Source: an uncultured Alphaproteobacteria bacterium
GTDB lineage: Bacteria; Pseudomonadota; Alphaproteobacteria; Thalassobaculales; Thalassobaculaceae
Assembly (NCBI GenBank): GCA_902589475.1
Contig: CACITD010000005.1
Location: 18,546 to 82,545 of the forward strand
Length of the DNA stretch: 64,000 bases
Direction of reading: 5' to 3'
Positions 53,024 to 62,653 of this stretch are shown here, in pieces (position 1 is the stretch's first letter; each line of letters opens with the position of its first letter). Made by a program: the position numbers and the translations under genes. The notes beneath the pieces are model-generated. The model saw only the letters and a program-made list of their open reading frames with translations. It ran no database searches and had not been told where the DNA came from.

Positions 53024-53755
53024 CTACTCTCTGTTACCAAAGAGACTAAGAAGCATTATGAAAAGATTTATAAAGTCGAGGTACAAGCGAAGCGCGCCGT
53101 GTATTGACTTCTTAGCTTGTGTTTCCCCATCATCACTTTCTCGATATTCATTCTTTATGGATTGCGTGTCATAAGCTGTTAGGCCCGCAAAAACGAGAAC
53201 GCCAATGACTGAGATTGCAAACTGTAGAGCGGAGGAAGCAAGGAAAATATTAACAACAGATGCTATTAAAATTCCGATTAACCCCATAAAAAGGAAAGAA
53301 CCCATTCCGGTGAGATCTTTTTTAGTTGTGTAACCGTAAAGGCTAGTTCCCGCAAACATTCCAGCCGCGATGAAAAACACTCGCGTTATGCTCTCTCCTG
53401 TATAGACAAGGAAAATGCTAGATAGTGAGAGCCCCATCAGAGCAGCGTAAATCCAAAAAACCACTTGGGCTGTGGAGGAGGCCATCGAATGAAGTTTAGC
53501 CGCAAAAAAGAATACCATGCCTATAGGGGCCAACATGATTACCCATTTTAGAGGCGAAGCGTAGATAGCATAGCCGAAGCCAGTTAATTGACCGCCCTGT
53601 ATTGCAGCAAACGAAGCGCCTAGAGCTACTAAGCCAGTTATAGCCAGCCCAATGGTCATATGATTATATACACCCAACATGTATTGGCGAAGACCAACAT
53701 CTACGTGCGCGTCTTGCACTTGCGATTTTGACATCAACCTTGGATCAAGAGCCAT
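53024..53755 (-). CDS. Bax inhibitor-1 / YccA family membrane protein
   Basis: A 243-residue protein with seven predicted membrane helices and the BI-1 signature at the C-terminus (GLTAYDTQSIKNEYRESDDG, AKKSIHGALRLYLDFINLFI). The N-terminal DVGLRQYMLGVYNHMTIGLA is typical of alphaproteobacterial members. Bacterial relatives bind the FtsH protease (YccA) or act as pH-sensitive calcium leak channels. A strong terminator follows the gene, so it is a single transcription unit with respect to downstream genes. The region before it (53756-53857) should hold the promoter. Confidence 0.9.
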   Translation of the reverse strand: MALDPRLMSKSQVQDAHVDVGLRQYMLGVYNHMTIGLAITGLVALGASFAAIQGGQLTGFGYAIYASPLKWVIMLAPIGMVFFFAAKLHSMASSTAQVVFWIYAALMGLSLSSIFLVYTGESITRVFFIAAGMFAGTSLYGYTTKKDLTGMGSFLFMGLIGILIASVVNIFLASSALQFAISVIGVLVFAGLTAYDTQSIKNEYRESDDGETQAKKSIHGALRLYLDFINLFIMLLSLFGNRE

Positions 53756-53857
53756 TTAAGAAACCTTTCAAAAATAAAATCTGTGTCCGTAATATAAGCG
53801 ATTTTATTTAAAATTCAATGCTACTTATTAATTAGACCACGACGGGGAAGGTACCTT

Positions 53858-55000
53858 TCAAGACGACCGCACTTCCTGCAACCCTTCATTAAATTTACTT
53901 TTTTTATTCCTTTCCTTTACGCTCGCTGACTTTAGCTGCCCACAAGCCGCCAAAATATCGTCACCTCTTGGCGTTCTGACTGGAGAAGGATACCCTGCTT
54001 TGAGGACTATCTTCGCAAACTCTTCTATTTGTTTCTTCTCAGAGCACTCATACGGTGATCCAGGCCATGGATTAAAAGGGATAAGATTAATTTTCGCTGG
54101 AATGCCCTCCATGAGCTTGATCAAAGCTCTTGCATCAGAGGTACTGTCATTTATTCCTTTAAGCATGACATACTCGAAGGTGATCCTTCTTGAATTGCTT
54201 ACTCCTGGATATTCACGGCACGCATTAAGAAGTTCTTTTATAGGGTATCTTTTATTTATTGGCACAAGGATATCTCTAACGTCATCCGTGACTGCATGTA
54301 ACGAAATCGCTAAATTAACATCCGTCTCTAGCCCACATCTATTAAACTCAGGAACAATACCGGAAGTAGAGAGCGTAATCCTTCTCTTAGAAATAGATAT
54401 TCCTTCATTATCCATGATTATTTTGAGCGCCTTAATTACATTATCTAAATTGTATAGGGGTTCACCCATCCCCATGAGCACTATGTTCGTTAAAGGCCTA
54501 CCCATTTGGGCAGATGGCCAAGCAGACAACTCATCAAAAGCGATTAATATTTGCCCAACCAACTCCGATGATGAAAGATTTCGGACAAGCTTCTGCGTGC
54601 CCGTGTGGCAGAATGAGCAGTTGAGCGTGCACCCGACCTGAGACGATATGCATAATGTGCCCCTATCCTCTTCCGGTATAAACACCGTTTCTGCTTTCGC
54701 TCCATCCTCAAACTGAAGAAGCCACTTTATGGTCCCATCTGCACTAGTTTGTTTTTCGCTGATCATTGGTCGTTTTATCGAGAATGTCTGGCCGAGTTGT
54801 GCCCTCACATTTTTAGACAAAGTGGTCATTTCTTCAAACGAAGTCGCGCCCTTGTGATATAGCCAGTGCCAAACCTGTCCACTACGAAACTTTTGCAGCC
54901 CTAGGTTCAGAAAACGATCGCCAATTTCTTCACGAGATAAACCTATTATATTTTCTTGGTCTTTATTTTCGACCAATTCGAGCACACTAATTATTTGCAC
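53858..55000 (-). CDS. rlmN: 23S rRNA (adenine-2503-C2) methyltransferase RlmN
   Basis: A 380-residue radical-SAM methylase. The 4Fe-4S motif is [11 protein letters not shown] near residue 125, followed by [20 protein letters not shown] and [20 protein letters not shown]. The methyl-carrying Cys is near the C-terminus in [13 protein letters not shown]. It methylates A2503 of 23S rRNA and A37 of some tRNAs. The C-terminal tail ([19 protein letters not shown]) is longer than usual by about ten residues. Its start overlaps the end of the ialB-like gene by ten bases. Confidence 0.93.
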   Translation of the reverse strand: MQIISVLELVENKDQENIIGLSREEIGDRFLNLGLQKFRSGQVWHWLYHKGATSFEEMTTLSKNVRAQLGQTFSIKRPMISEKQTSADGTIKWLLQFEDGAKAETVFIPEEDRGTLCISSQVGCTLNCSFCHTGTQKLVRNLSSSELVGQILIAFDELSAWPSAQMGRPLTNIVLMGMGEPLYNLDNVIKALKIIMDNEGISISKRRITLSTSGIVPEFNRCGLETDVNLAISLHAVTDDVRDILVPINKRYPIKELLNACREYPGVSNSRRITFEYVMLKGINDSTSDARALIKLMEGIPAKINLIPFNPWPGSPYECSEKKQIEEFAKIVLKAGYPSPVRTPRGDDILAACGQLKSASVKERNKKSKFNEGLQEVRSS

Positions 55001-55503
55001 TCCTTATCAATTCTTTTCTTCATCGCCGTAAAACCAGACAGGGAATAGGTATCTGTTGTTTTAGTTCCTCTACTTGACCGTCCTACAACGATCATTCTGT
55101 TACCCTTTTTCATTGAGTTAACCAGTTTGAAGTCAGACGATTGATCGCGCGACCACGCTCCATCCCCTTCAGTAAAAAGCTCGAAAGTAGTTTTTCCAAT
55201 AGAGACTTTTACGCTGCTACCTTTTTTAAATGTATACCCTGCGATAAAGTTTACTTCACCCCTAATTTTTTTTGATGGACGGTTTGTAACTAAAGCGTAG
55301 GGCTGCCCACGCACTTTATATTTGCCTTTTTGTTTGATAGGGGCGCTGGCCATATAGCAAACTTTGCCTCCGTCTCCCCTAAATGTGTACGCCGTCCATG
55401 CCCTCTTTTCAGCAATCTTTTTAGGAGTTTGGGCTTCGGTGACACCTGCAAAGATGCTCAAAACGAAAACGCACAACCCAATTTTTACTATAGTTAGCTT
55501 CAT
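54991..55503 (-). CDS. invasion-associated locus B (IalB)-like secreted protein
   Basis: About 170 residues. A Sec signal peptide ([24 protein letters not shown]) is followed by a domain of the IalB family: [20 protein letters not shown] near residue 36, and the repeated beta-strands [20 protein letters not shown]. The function of IalB proteins is unclear; they are secreted and widespread in alphaproteobacteria. I start at the ATG 55503, because the 19 residues before it in the track frame would precede the signal peptide. Its end overlaps the rlmN start, so the two share one transcript. Confidence 0.83.
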   Translation of the reverse strand: MKLTIVKIGLCVFVLSIFAGVTEAQTPKKIAEKRAWTAYTFRGDGGKVCYMASAPIKQKGKYKVRGQPYALVTNRPSKKIRGEVNFIAGYTFKKGSSVKVSIGKTTFELFTEGDGAWSRDQSSDFKLVNSMKKGNRMIVVGRSSRGTKTTDTYSLSGFTAMKKRIDKECK

Positions 55504-55623
55504 TAAATTAATTTTCTGAGCGGTTAAAACATAATCCCAAACTAGTCTTAGATTTTTCATCTCAAGTCAATAGAAACCCCGTAATAGTCATTTTTTTTTA
55601 ACACTTGAAGTGGGGAGCGGCAA

Positions 55624-58600
55624 TCAACAGCTCGGATTATACATTTCCAGGTATTTTATTAACTGCTCCCCAATAGAATTTCGATTAGGTTTCCACATCT
55701 CACGTTGTTGAGCCTCAAGTAGCCGTTTAATAATATCATTAAAAGCATCAATATTTTCTTTTTTGAGAAAATTTTGAACTTCTTCGTTTTCTACGTAGGC
55801 TTCATAAACCGCATCAAAGTGGTGGTTGGCAACACAGCCCGAAGTTGCAGCGAATGCGAATAGGTAATCAACAGTAGCTGCTATTTCAAAAGCTCCCTTG
55901 TAACCATGCCGCATAACTCCAGCGATCCATTTTGGATTTACAGCCCGCCCTCGGACCACTCTAGCAAGCTCCTCTTCTAATTTACGTATTTTTGGAGCAA
56001 ACGGTCTAGAGTGGTCACCGAAATATACCGTAGGCTGAACGCCAGAAAACTGGCGAACAGCTGCTGTAGCTCCTCCATGAAATTGATAATAATCGTCCGA
56101 ATCAAGAATGTCATGCTCTCGATTGTCTTGATTGTGCAGTACGACTTGAACTTTTGACAGTTGAGAGCGAAATAATTCTTCCTCCGTTTGCCCCTCCAAT
56201 TTTGATCCGTAGACAAAACTGCCCCACTTAAGATACGCCGTTGCAAAATCTTCCTGTGTCTCCCAAATTCCCTCATCAATAAGACTTTGCAAACCGGCGC
56301 CGTAGGCACCTGGTTTACTTCCAAATACTCGCATGGTAGATCGGCGAAAAGCCGTTTCAGGATTAGCTCCACTAGATGATAAATTCATCCTTTCTGCAGT
56401 CGCTAAAGCTGCTAGTGGATTAAATTCCTCCGGTTCATCAAGGCCAGCCACACGTAGGATGGCCGTATCTATCAGCTCTACTTGGTAAGGAAATGCGTCC
56501 CGGAAAAAACCAGAAATCCGCAAAGTAACATCTACCCTTGGCCGTCCTAGGGCAGTGTAGGGAATTATTTTGAAGCCTGTGACTCTTCCAGACATCGGTT
56601 CCCATTCTGGACACACCCCTAAAAGAGCTAAAACCTGAGCTATATCATCTCCACCTGTCCTCATATTAGCGGTTCCCCACGCAGATAGGAGTAGGTTTTT
56701 GGGCCACTCACCATTTTCTTGGCGAAACCTATCTATTACTAGACTTGCAGCCTTCCAACCTAATTTCCAAGCCGTCGGAGTAGGGATTGTTCTCGTATCG
56801 ACCGAATAAAAGTTTCTACCTGTAGGTAAAACATCAGGCCGTCCTCGCGAAGGTGCCCCTGAGGGACCTGGAGAAATAAATTTTCCTTCTAAAGCGTCTA
56901 AAACGCCTGATATTTCTAATTCTCCACTGCTAATCAATTTTTTTTCTATATTATTCTTAAGTTCCTCTAGCACCTTAATAGTTGCGGGAAAGTTTTCTTT
57001 TGGGTCGTAGCGACCAGAAACAAGCTCAAGCGCTAACAATTCAAGACGCTCACGGGTATCATCACATGTTCGCCAAATTTTATTTTCAATGAGCCTTAAT
57101 AAAGTTTTTGGCCTAGGTCCTGTCCACTCTGCCGCAGGTTCCATGTCTAGGGGGTCAAACTCGCCTAACTTTAAGTCACTTACCAATGTCCTTAGAATAG
57201 AGTGTTGTGAAACTTCATTCTCCCCTCTTGGAACTCTAACTAAAGCCAAAAGTAAATTATCAAGCAATTTTCCCTTTGGAGTTTTACCGAAAACATGAAG
57301 CCCATCACGAATCTGCATATCCTTTAGGTCACAGATATACGCATCAAGCCGTTTTAGTCTCTCACCAGATAGCTCATCATCTTCTAGTCCGGAGTCCTTT
57401 AGAATATTACATCGCTCAGCTATTTCGAAAATTTCCTTCTCAAGAGTCGGCATTCTGCCGGGGTCAACCTGAAAAGCTTGATAATACTCATCTATCAAAC
57501 TTTCTAATTGGATCATCGGACCATATGACTCGGCTCGGGTTAAAGGTGGAACTAAGTGGTCAATGATAACGGCTTCAGACCGTCTTTTAGCCTGTGTTCC
57601 TTCACCTGGATCATTGACTATAAACGGATAAATATTTGGCAACCCCCCAAGAATTGCCTCTGGGTAACACGTTTCGGTAAGAGCTATCGATTTTCCGGGT
57701 AACCATTCCAAATTTCCGTGCTTGCCGAGATGTATTACCGCTTCACATTTAAATGAATTCTTGAGCCACATATAAAATGCCAAATACCCATGAGGTGGAA
57801 CTAATGCGGGGTCGTGGTATGTTTCTTTTGGATTAATATTGTACCCCCGGGCAGGTTGTATACCCAAAACAACATTGCCGAGAATGCATACTGGCAGAAC
57901 AAAATGTTCGCCCTTAACGAACGGATCTTTGATCGGCGCACCCCACTTTTCATTGATTTCCAACTGAACTTTTTTGGGTAATAATTTAAAAAAGATTTGA
58001 TAATCTTTTAAGCTAAAAGAAGCTTCGCTTTCTTTTTGGCCACTTTTAAGAATGTTATTTGTTGGCCCTTTTCTCATCATTTTCATAAGTGACGCACTGT
58101 TTTTTGGAATATCTTTGATTAAGTAACCTCTTTTTTTTAATGCTCTAAGTATCGAAATAACACTCGCAGGCGTATCAAGCCCTACTCCATTTCCAATTCG
58201 GCTGTCCTTATTAGGGTAGTTGCTCAGAATGATAGCGAGACATTTCTTATCAGTCGGGATATCCCTTAATTTTATCCAGTTTTTAATTAAATTCACTAAA
58301 AATGAAATTCGATCTGGAACAGGTTCATACGTCACTATGGAACATTGTGTTTTGCGATCGTATTCAGCGCTTGATTTAAATGAAACTGCGCGAGAAATAA
58401 GTCGGCCGTCGATTTCTGGCAATGCTACGTTCATTGCGATATCCCTCGGGCTCAGGCCAGTCGGTGATGCAAGCCAGGTATCTTTTTCACTGCTTGACAA
58501 GATAAGCTGGAAAACTGGGCAATCCGTGTTTCTGAATGGACCCACCTTTACGGGACTTTCTGTGGAAGAGACCGCGAAGGCCGTGGTATTCAGCACTACA

Positions 58601-59379
58601 GAAATATCAAGCTTTACAGTTAATTCTCTTATAAACTCGTCAGAGTGTTGATCTTTTAAGCTAGAAACGTAAACTGGGAGAGGGTTAATGCCTTGTTCCA
58701 ATAATCTTTTTATTAAGGCATCAATAGGTTTTAAATTACCTGACGTAACTAAAGCTCGATAAAAAGTTATCAATGCTATTTTATTGCTACCAACCCAAGA
58801 CTGTTTTAGCTCTTCCAAGCTAGGATATTGTAATAAGGGCCAATATAATCCTGCTTTAAGGAGTGGGGCAGGCTCCTTCCATGAAGCCTCGCGTCCTAGT
58901 AAATAACTGGCGTATTTTATTAAATTAAAAGCATTACCAACCCCACCATTAACGAAATAGGCCCAAATACGGTCTACAGCATCTCCGGAAATAGTTGAAT
59001 AGGACATAAGTTGCGTATCGCGTTTGTCATCGCCAGGGACCACGGCAAGCTTAGCGCCAACCTGAATTACTTTATTCCTTATTTGTTCAAGACCATAAGC
59101 CCAATAACTTACACCACCTATCACTCTAATTATGACTAGCTTCGCTGCGCATATAGTTTGTTCACAATAAATATCGACCGAGAGATTATGACTTAATTTA
59201 GTTAAATTAGCTAAGCGAAGGCTTGGTAATATCGGATCAGTTTTTGAATTTGCTCTCACCAAACAGTTCAGGTCGCTATCTGCGGCTGATAATATAACTA
59301 TATCACCTGCGGTTTGTTTTAAATCAACCGCCTCAGCAACATCACTCATATTGTCGGTGGGACCAGATAGTATGTGCAT
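55624..59379 (-). CDS. cobN: aerobic cobaltochelatase subunit CobN
   Basis: A 1251-residue protein of the CobN/magnesium-chelatase H family, normal length. Segments typical of the family are EAVIHLGKHGNLEWLPGKSI, INDPGEGTQAKRRSEAVIID-like text (reads IVNDPGEGTQAKRRSEAVII), GDDIAQVLALLGVCPEWEPM near residue 890, and YFGDHSRPFAPKIRKLEEEL. It holds the corrin substrate during ATP-driven cobalt insertion into hydrogenobyrinic acid a,c-diamide, together with CobS and CobT. The cobW gene is 12 bases upstream in the same direction. Both follow a cobalamin riboswitch. The 3' part of cobT is 3 kb downstream of the riboswitch region, on the same strand. Confidence 0.95.
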   Translation of the reverse strand: MHILSGPTDNMSDVAEAVDLKQTAGDIVILSAADSDLNCLVRANSKTDPILPSLRLANLTKLSHNLSVDIYCEQTICAAKLVIIRVIGGVSYWAYGLEQIRNKVIQVGAKLAVVPGDDKRDTQLMSYSTISGDAVDRIWAYFVNGGVGNAFNLIKYASYLLGREASWKEPAPLLKAGLYWPLLQYPSLEELKQSWVGSNKIALITFYRALVTSGNLKPIDALIKRLLEQGINPLPVYVSSLKDQHSDEFIRELTVKLDISVVLNTTAFAVSSTESPVKVGPFRNTDCPVFQLILSSSEKDTWLASPTGLSPRDIAMNVALPEIDGRLISRAVSFKSSAEYDRKTQCSIVTYEPVPDRISFLVNLIKNWIKLRDIPTDKKCLAIILSNYPNKDSRIGNGVGLDTPASVISILRALKKRGYLIKDIPKNSASLMKMMRKGPTNNILKSGQKESEASFSLKDYQIFFKLLPKKVQLEINEKWGAPIKDPFVKGEHFVLPVCILGNVVLGIQPARGYNINPKETYHDPALVPPHGYLAFYMWLKNSFKCEAVIHLGKHGNLEWLPGKSIALTETCYPEAILGGLPNIYPFIVNDPGEGTQAKRRSEAVIIDHLVPPLTRAESYGPMIQLESLIDEYYQAFQVDPGRMPTLEKEIFEIAERCNILKDSGLEDDELSGERLKRLDAYICDLKDMQIRDGLHVFGKTPKGKLLDNLLLALVRVPRGENEVSQHSILRTLVSDLKLGEFDPLDMEPAAEWTGPRPKTLLRLIENKIWRTCDDTRERLELLALELVSGRYDPKENFPATIKVLEELKNNIEKKLISSGELEISGVLDALEGKFISPGPSGAPSRGRPDVLPTGRNFYSVDTRTIPTPTAWKLGWKAASLVIDRFRQENGEWPKNLLLSAWGTANMRTGGDDIAQVLALLGVCPEWEPMSGRVTGFKIIPYTALGRPRVDVTLRISGFFRDAFPYQVELIDTAILRVAGLDEPEEFNPLAALATAERMNLSSSGANPETAFRRSTMRVFGSKPGAYGAGLQSLIDEGIWETQEDFATAYLKWGSFVYGSKLEGQTEEELFRSQLSKVQVVLHNQDNREHDILDSDDYYQFHGGATAAVRQFSGVQPTVYFGDHSRPFAPKIRKLEEELARVVRGRAVNPKWIAGVMRHGYKGAFEIAATVDYLFAFAATSGCVANHHFDAVYEAYVENEEVQNFLKKENIDAFNDIIKRLLEAQQREMWKPNRNSIGEQLIKYLEMYNPSC

Positions 59380-59391
59380 AACGTTATTCTT

Positions 59392-60444
59392 TTAGAATGA
59401 CAGTATTTTGCCTATCTCATTTTTGTCCATGCCCGCAAATCCAATTATAACGAGCCGCGAGTATCGTGCGTCACTATCTGCCCACGCCTTATCAAAATAA
59501 CTTTCGACCCTATTTCCGACAACTTGAACCGCAAGACGCATTGATTTATTTTTGAGGGCGACAAAGCCTTTCATGCGAAGAACATCGTGATTTTGAATAA
59601 CTAATCTTAGTTTAGCATCAAGATTTTCCGAACTTTCCAGTTCGCCGAACTCTAGGACAAAGCTATCAAAGTCGTCGTGATCATGTTCGTGTTCTCCATC
59701 ATGGTGCGAACGCCTATTCCCAACGTCCCGCTCAGCCTCCGCTCCTAATCCCAAAAGAATTGCAGAGTCTACCCTTCCAAAACTAGTTTTTATACTCTTA
59801 ATATTTGTGCGTTGGCATTCTAAAACTTTTGCTTCTATAACGTTCCAGGCGTCCCCGTTAACTAATTCCGACTTGTTAAGCACAATTATATCAGCACACT
59901 GGACCTGTTCTTCAAAAAGCTCCTCCAACGGCGTTTCATGATCAAGCGACTCATCAGCTTCTCTTTGTGCTTGAACAGCGACTGGATTATTCGCAAAAAT
60001 ACCATCCGCCACAGCCGCCGAGTCCACTACCGCGACTACGCCATCTACAGTTGCCCTTGTGTTAACTTCTGGCCATGAAAATGCTTGCAAGAGTGGTTTG
60101 GGCAGTGCCAACCCTGAGGTTTCGATTATAATATGATCTGGAGGGTCACTTCTGTCTAACAGTGACTTCATTGTTGGCAAAAAATCATCCGCAACTGTGC
60201 AACATATGCAACCATTAGCCAATTCAACAATATCTCCGACAGAACAACCTTCGATTTTGCAACCCAATATCAATTCCTTATCAACACCCAAGTCACCAAA
60301 TTCATTGATAATTAAGGCAATTCTTTTACCATTAGCTGTAGCTAAAAGATTTTGTATCAAGCTAGTTTTCCCAGCACCTAAGAATCCTGTGACAACGGTT
60401 GCTGGAATTTTTTTTAATTTTTGATCATTTGGTTTTTGCAGCAT
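59392..60444 (-). CDS. cobW: CobW family GTPase / metallochaperone
   Basis: A 350-residue COG0523 GTPase. The P-loop is GFLGAGKTSLIQNL near residue 20. The metal site CxCC is NGCICCTV, and the Walker B region is HIIIETSGLALPKP, with LNKSELV as the guanine motif. A His-rich stretch (HHDGEHEHDHDDFDSF) sits in the middle and may bind cobalt or zinc. CobW supplies metal to the cobalamin pathway. I start at MLQKPNDQKL because an AAGGGAG ribosome binding site precedes it; the track start is nine codons earlier. It is the first gene of the riboswitch-controlled cobW-cobN operon. Confidence 0.94.
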   Translation of the reverse strand: MLQKPNDQKLKKIPATVVTGFLGAGKTSLIQNLLATANGKRIALIINEFGDLGVDKELILGCKIEGCSVGDIVELANGCICCTVADDFLPTMKSLLDRSDPPDHIIIETSGLALPKPLLQAFSWPEVNTRATVDGVVAVVDSAAVADGIFANNPVAVQAQREADESLDHETPLEELFEEQVQCADIIVLNKSELVNGDAWNVIEAKVLECQRTNIKSIKTSFGRVDSAILLGLGAEAERDVGNRRSHHDGEHEHDHDDFDSFVLEFGELESSENLDAKLRLVIQNHDVLRMKGFVALKNKSMRLAVQVVGNRVESYFDKAWADSDARYSRLVIIGFAGMDKNEIGKILSF

Positions 60445-60497
60445 GGCACACTCCCTTTGATTAGACATCATAACTCGTCACCAAACGGGACTACCGC

Positions 60498-60523
60498 AAT
60501 CCAATTTCACCCCGAATTGGATT
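60498..60523 (-). promoter_or_regulatory. hairpin between the riboswitch and cobW (expression platform candidate)
   Basis: AATCCAATT and AATTGGATT pair perfectly with an eight-base loop, between the B12 box and the cobW start. It has no T run, so translation control or a rho-type stop is more likely than simple intrinsic termination. Confidence 0.45.
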
Positions 60524-60529
60524 TAGCAA

Positions 60530-60712
60530 CGATGTCTCGGGCAGGTCTCCTGGCTCGTGGGTCAGTGCTAATGGCTCTACCTTCCCGGCTACTTATTAAA
60601 AAGGTCGCCAGTGGTTATAAAGTGCCTTAACTCACCACACACAGTTGCGGGGACAGCCGCGGTTTACTAGCAACAAAACTTTTGGTTACCGCGTTCCCTT
60701 TTAATCTAATTA
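60530..60712 (-). promoter_or_regulatory. cobalamin riboswitch
   Basis: The B12 box AGCCAGGAGACCTGCC is exact on the minus strand near its 3' end. The aptamer core is seen upstream as AAAAGGGAACGCGGT, then CTGTCCCCGCAACTGT, CACTG and GGGAAGG, then TGACCCACGAG before the box. This is the RF00174-type layout. It would switch off the cobW-cobN operon when adenosylcobalamin is plentiful. The aptamer ends about 85 bases before the cobW start codon. Confidence 0.93.
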
Positions 60713-60790
60713 AAGAACCTTAGACGATTTAAATAGAAAGTTAAGTAAGCGAAGAGTCAAGCATTTGCACGTTTCAATATCCCTCGTGAA

Positions 60791-60850
60791 TGCAACTAAG
60801 TTGCAATTTTATGATATAGCTTGCTATATTAAACTGATTATTTCAATCAG
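60791..60850. promoter_or_regulatory. three consecutive inverted repeats in the cobW-permease divergent region
   Basis: TGCAACT-A-AGTTGCA (60791-60805), ATATAGC-TT-GCTATAT (60814-60829) and CTGATT-ATTTC-AATCAG (60834-60850) are all perfect. They lie between the riboswitch and the permease gene, where both promoters should be. They could be operators of metal-responsive or other regulators; none is identified. Confidence 0.45.
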
Positions 60851-60954
60851 CAGCCTGTGCAAAATAGGTAAGTAACCAAGGCAAAAACAATCTAAGACCA
60901 AAATGCAATTGGCCAACCTGCAACATTTTTTAGCTAATCATTATTAGAAGAAAC

Positions 60955-62295
60955 ATGACGGAAACCCTAATATTAAGGCCAACAAAACCAAAAAACACCT
61001 CACTTGCACGAATATTTAGAACCGAGCAAACATGGCCTAAAACGTCAGTATTACTTAGCCTATTTGTTTTGTTGCCGGTGGCTGGCCTCTTTTGGGCAGC
61101 TGTAGGCACGGATGAGAATATATGGCAACATTTGTTAGGCTCTGTTCTGCCACATTATATTGTAAATTCACTGATACTTATGGCTGGCGTTTGCCTGGGA
61201 GTAACTCTTCTTGGTACTTGTACAGCATGGTTGGTTGCAAACTGTCGCTTCCCGGGACATAAAGTTTTTGGCTGGATGCTCATTTTACCATTAGCCATGC
61301 CAGCGTACGTAATGGCCTATGTATATACAGACTTTTTAGAGTATTCTGGTCCACTGCAAACTGCACTTCGCCAAATATTTTCCTGGGAAAATAGCAACGA
61401 CTATTGGTTCCCAGAAATTCGAAGTCATGGGGGAGCAATAGCGCTATTAAGCTTGGTTCTTTATCCATATGTTTATGCATTGGCCAGAGCTGCCTTTTCC
61501 GAACAACCCGTTTCCCTGTCAGAGGCAGGACGCATGCTGGGGCACAGTCCAATTAAAGTGTTCTTTTCGGTATCACTCCCACTTGCTCGCCCCGCAATTG
61601 TTGTCGGAGTAACGCTTGCTTTAATGGAAACTCTTAGTGACTTTGGGACCGTTGATTATTTTGCCGTGAGAACTCTGACAACTGGAATTTTTGATGTTTG
61701 GTTTGGGATGGAAAATCAGAGTGGAGCGGCGCAAATTGCTCTGGTACTTTTAACTTTTATCATTTTGCTGGTTTGGCTTGAAAGAACATCTCGCAGAAAA
61801 CAAAAAGTGCATAATACTTCTCGAAAGAGTGGCACTTTAAGGTTTGAACTCAAAGGTTGGAGATCGGCAGTAGCTATTATTTGCTGCGGGCTGCCCATAC
61901 TTTTCGGCTTCCTACTCCCGGCAACTATACTAGCCACATACTCCTCATACAGTTTTAGTTTATTCAAATATACAGACTATTTAACATATACCGGGAACAC
62001 GTTGTTCCTTGCTACCGGCAGCGCAGCATTATGCATGCTACTTGGAATTTTTATCGGTTACAGCCAAAGATTAAGTTCACATTGGAGCGTGAAACTAGCA
62101 ACCCGAATTTCTACAATTGGCTATGCCATACCAGGAGCAGCACTTGCTATTGGTTTAATAATTTCTTTTGGGGCAATGAACGAATTTTTAATTCCACTAT
62201 CCGCCCACTTTTCTTTATCTGCTCAATCTTTCTTCTTAAGTGGTGGGGTCGTTGCTCTATTCTTTGCTTACACTATTCGTTTTTTTAGCTATTAG
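60955..62295 (+). CDS. iron(III)-type ABC transporter permease, N-terminal part (frameshifted)
   Basis: 446 residues of a two-module FbpB/SfuB-type permease with about ten membrane helices. The first EAA-type loop is LSEAGRMLGHSPIKVFFSVSLPLARP near residue 190. The second half begins after a linker of basic residues (RTSRRKQKVHNTSRKSG). The frame stops at RFFSY just after a run of seven T residues (62280-62286). Deleting one T gives RFLAISVGSVESGLEKI, which joins the next frame and makes a normal protein of about 560 residues. No binding protein or ATPase gene is beside it in the window. Cargo is probably ferric iron, but thiamine-type relatives exist. Confidence 0.85.
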   Translation: MTETLILRPTKPKNTSLARIFRTEQTWPKTSVLLSLFVLLPVAGLFWAAVGTDENIWQHLLGSVLPHYIVNSLILMAGVCLGVTLLGTCTAWLVANCRFPGHKVFGWMLILPLAMPAYVMAYVYTDFLEYSGPLQTALRQIFSWENSNDYWFPEIRSHGGAIALLSLVLYPYVYALARAAFSEQPVSLSEAGRMLGHSPIKVFFSVSLPLARPAIVVGVTLALMETLSDFGTVDYFAVRTLTTGIFDVWFGMENQSGAAQIALVLLTFIILLVWLERTSRRKQKVHNTSRKSGTLRFELKGWRSAVAIICCGLPILFGFLLPATILATYSSYSFSLFKYTDYLTYTGNTLFLATGSAALCMLLGIFIGYSQRLSSHWSVKLATRISTIGYAIPGAALAIGLIISFGAMNEFLIPLSAHFSLSAQSFFLSGGVVALFFAYTIRFFSY

Positions 62296-62638
62296 TGTTG
62301 GATCAGTTGAGAGTGGCCTCGAAAAAATAACACCTAATATGGATATGGCATCTAGAACCCTTGGTAAGGGGCCTTTTACAACTTTATGTCGAATCCACTT
62401 TCCTCTTTTAAGACCCGCTTTAGTAGCAGGCTCTATTCTAGTCTTTGTTGACACTATGAAAGAATTACCCGCCACCTTGATACTCCGCCCATTTAATTTC
62501 GAAACATTAGCTACATTTGTTTATCAGTACGCTTCCGATGAACTTTTAATGGAATGTGCTCCAGCTGCTTTAACAATAGTTTTTGCCGGTATACTGCCAG
62601 TTATTCTATTGAATGCCGCCATAGATAATAAAAGCTAG
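62240..62638 (+). CDS. iron(III)-type ABC transporter permease, C-terminal part (frameshifted)
   Basis: The remaining part of the same permease in the +1 frame. It carries LGKGPFTTLCRIHFPLLRPALVAGSI, the second EAA loop, and the last two helices. Its own ATG at 62240 lies inside the upstream reading frame, so separate translation is not the likely source of this part. One base fewer in the T7 run restores a single gene from 60955 to 62638. The gene ends 15 bases before the cobT stop on the opposite strand. Confidence 0.75.
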   Translation: MVGSLLYSLLTLFVFLAISVGSVESGLEKITPNMDMASRTLGKGPFTTLCRIHFPLLRPALVAGSILVFVDTMKELPATLILRPFNFETLATFVYQYASDELLMECAPAALTIVFAGILPVILLNAAIDNKS

Positions 62639-62653
62639 TCTTCGATTTAAATG

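Noticed and set aside
55590-55623. T-rich stretch and CACTTGAAGTG near the cobN end as a terminator
   Set aside because: The T run lies before, not after, the small stem in the direction of cobN, so it does not fit an intrinsic terminator for cobN.
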